Positions 38,161-39,780 of a DNA stretch of 39,780 bases are shown piece after piece. Position 1 is the stretch's first letter; each line of letters starts with the position of its first letter. A program made the position numbers and the translations under genes. The notes under the pieces are model-generated. The model was not told where the DNA came from. It worked only from the letters and a program-made list of their open reading frames with translations, and did not search any database. Source of the stretch: Sulfurovum sp. (GTDB lineage: Bacteria; Campylobacterota; Campylobacteria; Campylobacterales; Sulfurovaceae); assembly GCA_027045015.1 (NCBI GenBank), contig JALUBF010000008.1:1-39780 (forward strand), in the 5' to 3' direction.

Positions 38161-39261
38161 TTACCTATTAAAATTTGATACAAAATTCATAAAAACATCA
38201 TAAAGAGTCTCTACCTCTTTTATGGATGTTCTCTCATTTGGTGCGTGTATAGTGTCATTTATAACTCCAAACTCAACAACATCTATGCCAAATGCACCCA
38301 TAAAACGTGCATCACTTGTCCCACCAGCAGTTGAGAGTTTTGGTTTTATCCCTGCTATATCTTCTATGCTTTGAGTTAATTTTTCTACTACTTTAGAGTT
38401 ACGTTTTGTTACAAATGGGTATGAACCTTGTGTAAGTTTTAAAGAGTAATCAAGCCCTTTAAAGTGCCTTTTTATATGCTCTTTTATATCCTCTTGAGTA
38501 GTCTTGGTAGAGTTACGTACATTGAACATAATCTTAAGCTCCGATGGGGTTACATTGGTAACCTCCATACCTCCACGTATATCGGTAATAACCATCTTGG
38601 AAGGTGCAAAATCTTCATCTCCATCATCAAGATTTACTCCTGCTATCTTCTCAAGAATAGGTGCTATTTGATGCACTGGATTTATGGCTTTTTCAGGATA
38701 AGCAGCATGTCCTTGCTTTCCACGAATACTCAAATATCCATTTATAGACCCTCGACGACCTATTTTTATAGCATCTCCAAATCTACTCTCACAAGTAGGC
38801 TCTGCTACAACACAATACTCTGGCAACATTCCACGCTCTTTTAGATGCTCAAGCATTATTACTGTTCCATAAGTAGCATCACCCTCTTCATCTGATGTAA
38901 GTAAGATAGATAATCTACCATCAAAATCATTTACATCTTTACAAGTTTGCACAAAAGAGGCTACACCAGACTTCATATCTTGTGTACCACGCCCATAAAT
39001 ATTGGCATCTTTTATAAGAGGTACAAAAGGATTACTATCCCAATTCTCTCCTGCTGGCACAACATCTACATGACCAGCAAAGCAAAGATGAGTCCCATCT
39101 CCAAAACGCTTGGATAAAAAGAGGTTTTTTACTCCCTCTTTATTGACATAAATAGCATCAAATCCATCAAGATACTCTTCAATAAATTTCAATGAACCTG
39201 CATCATCTGGAGTAATGGACTTAAAACTAACAAGTTTTAAAAGAAGATCAACTACATTCAT
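38161..39261 (-). CDS. dapE: Succinyl-diaminopimelate desuccinylase
   Basis: LCFAGHVDVVPAG, YGRGTQDMKSGVASFV, LLTSDEEGDATYGT, GGTSDARF, NERTSIKEVE. Confidence 0.95.
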   Translation of the reverse strand: MNVVDLLLKLVSFKSITPDDAGSLKFIEEYLDGFDAIYVNKEGVKNLFLSKRFGDGTHLCFAGHVDVVPAGENWDSNPFVPLIKDANIYGRGTQDMKSGVASFVQTCKDVNDFDGRLSILLTSDEEGDATYGTVIMLEHLKERGMLPEYCVVAEPTCESRFGDAIKIGRRGSINGYLSIRGKQGHAAYPEKAINPVHQIAPILEKIAGVNLDDGDEDFAPSKMVITDIRGGMEVTNVTPSELKIMFNVRNSTKTTQEDIKEHIKRHFKGLDYSLKLTQGSYPFVTKRNSKVVEKLTQSIEDIAGIKPKLSTAGGTSDARFMGAFGIDVVEFGVINDTIHAPNERTSIKEVETLYDVFMNFVSNFNR

Positions 39262-39310
39262 AATATTCTCATTTATATTTTTGATTATTATAGAGTTATT
39301 GTACTTAAAA

Positions 39311-39658
39311 CTATTTTTCTATGCTACCATAGTAAGAGATTATCCCACCTTTATGGTTTATAACTCTTTTATGCCCATTTTGAGCAAATATATCTCTAAC
39401 TTGACCACTTCTGTTTCCTGAGCGACAAGTAAATATAACTATTTTATCTTCTATCTCACTTAAAAGCTCATTTGCCCACTCTCCAAAACTAGATGTAGGC
39501 TTAAGCATATCAACACCTTTTATACGCCCCATATTGTACTCCATATCTTCTCTAACATCTATAAGAAGAAACTCAACACTATTATCATCTCTAGCCTCTA
39601 AAAGTCTCATAAGTTCTTCTGAAGTAATCTCATCGTTTTCTAGTAAAATTTGTAACAT
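39311..39658 (-). CDS. Rhodanese-like domain protein
   Basis: LLIDVREDMEYNMGRIKG, active site loop IFTCRSGNRSGQ. Confidence 0.92.
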   Translation of the reverse strand: MLQILLENDEITSEELMRLLEARDDNSVEFLLIDVREDMEYNMGRIKGVDMLKPTSSFGEWANELLSEIEDKIVIFTCRSGNRSGQVRDIFAQNGHKRVINHKGGIISYYGSIEK

Positions 39659-39780
39659 AATATTCCCTAATATAAAAAAATTTCGTAATTATAGTCAATT
39701 TTTGTTTGATTTACCATTTTAACTACATATCTAATGGACTGATGAGAGTTTCCTTATTTATCTTAGGCACTAAATGAGTA

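Noticed and set aside
38464-38844. 126-aa plus-strand ORF
   Set aside because: Antisense to dapE; composition typical of a shadow frame.
1-39780. CRISPR arrays, tRNAs, prophage or complete insertion sequences
   Set aside because: None recognised by eye on either strand; a formal scan (tRNAscan-SE, CRISPR finder, ISfinder) was not possible.

Overview
AT-rich chromosomal window, probably from a Campylobacterota (epsilonproteobacterial) genome close to Sulfurimonas/Sulfurovum. This placement rests on gene content and protein style, not on a search. Most content is core metabolism and housekeeping, almost all on the minus strand: trmL-like/purU/leuB/leuD, rpoD, a tolC/MFP/RND efflux operon, serA, rpsA, a two-component system + ABC exporter + molybdopterin oxidoreductase operon, RNase P RNA, a TCA/reductive-TCA operon (mdh-fum-sucCD-oorDABC), an Aer/CetB-type PAS protein, lpxD, ilvBH, ppx/gppA, a histidine kinase, dapE and a rhodanese. 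No CRISPR array, tRNA, intact IS element or prophage was seen. Best leads: (1) an RND permease encoded as two translationally coupled half-genes; (2) a nested-stem leader RNA, possibly with a tiny ORF, upstream of mdh and the TCA operon; (3) an RR-HK-MFP-FtsX-ATPase-MFP-molybdopterin oxidoreductase run whose last gene is coupled to the exporter by a 1-nt stop/start overlap; (4) a recurring class of long-stem hairpins at operon ends lacking U-tracts; (5) two short ORFs absent from the ORF track near 0.8-1.1 kb. All structure calls were made by eye; no folding, homology search or expression data were available.
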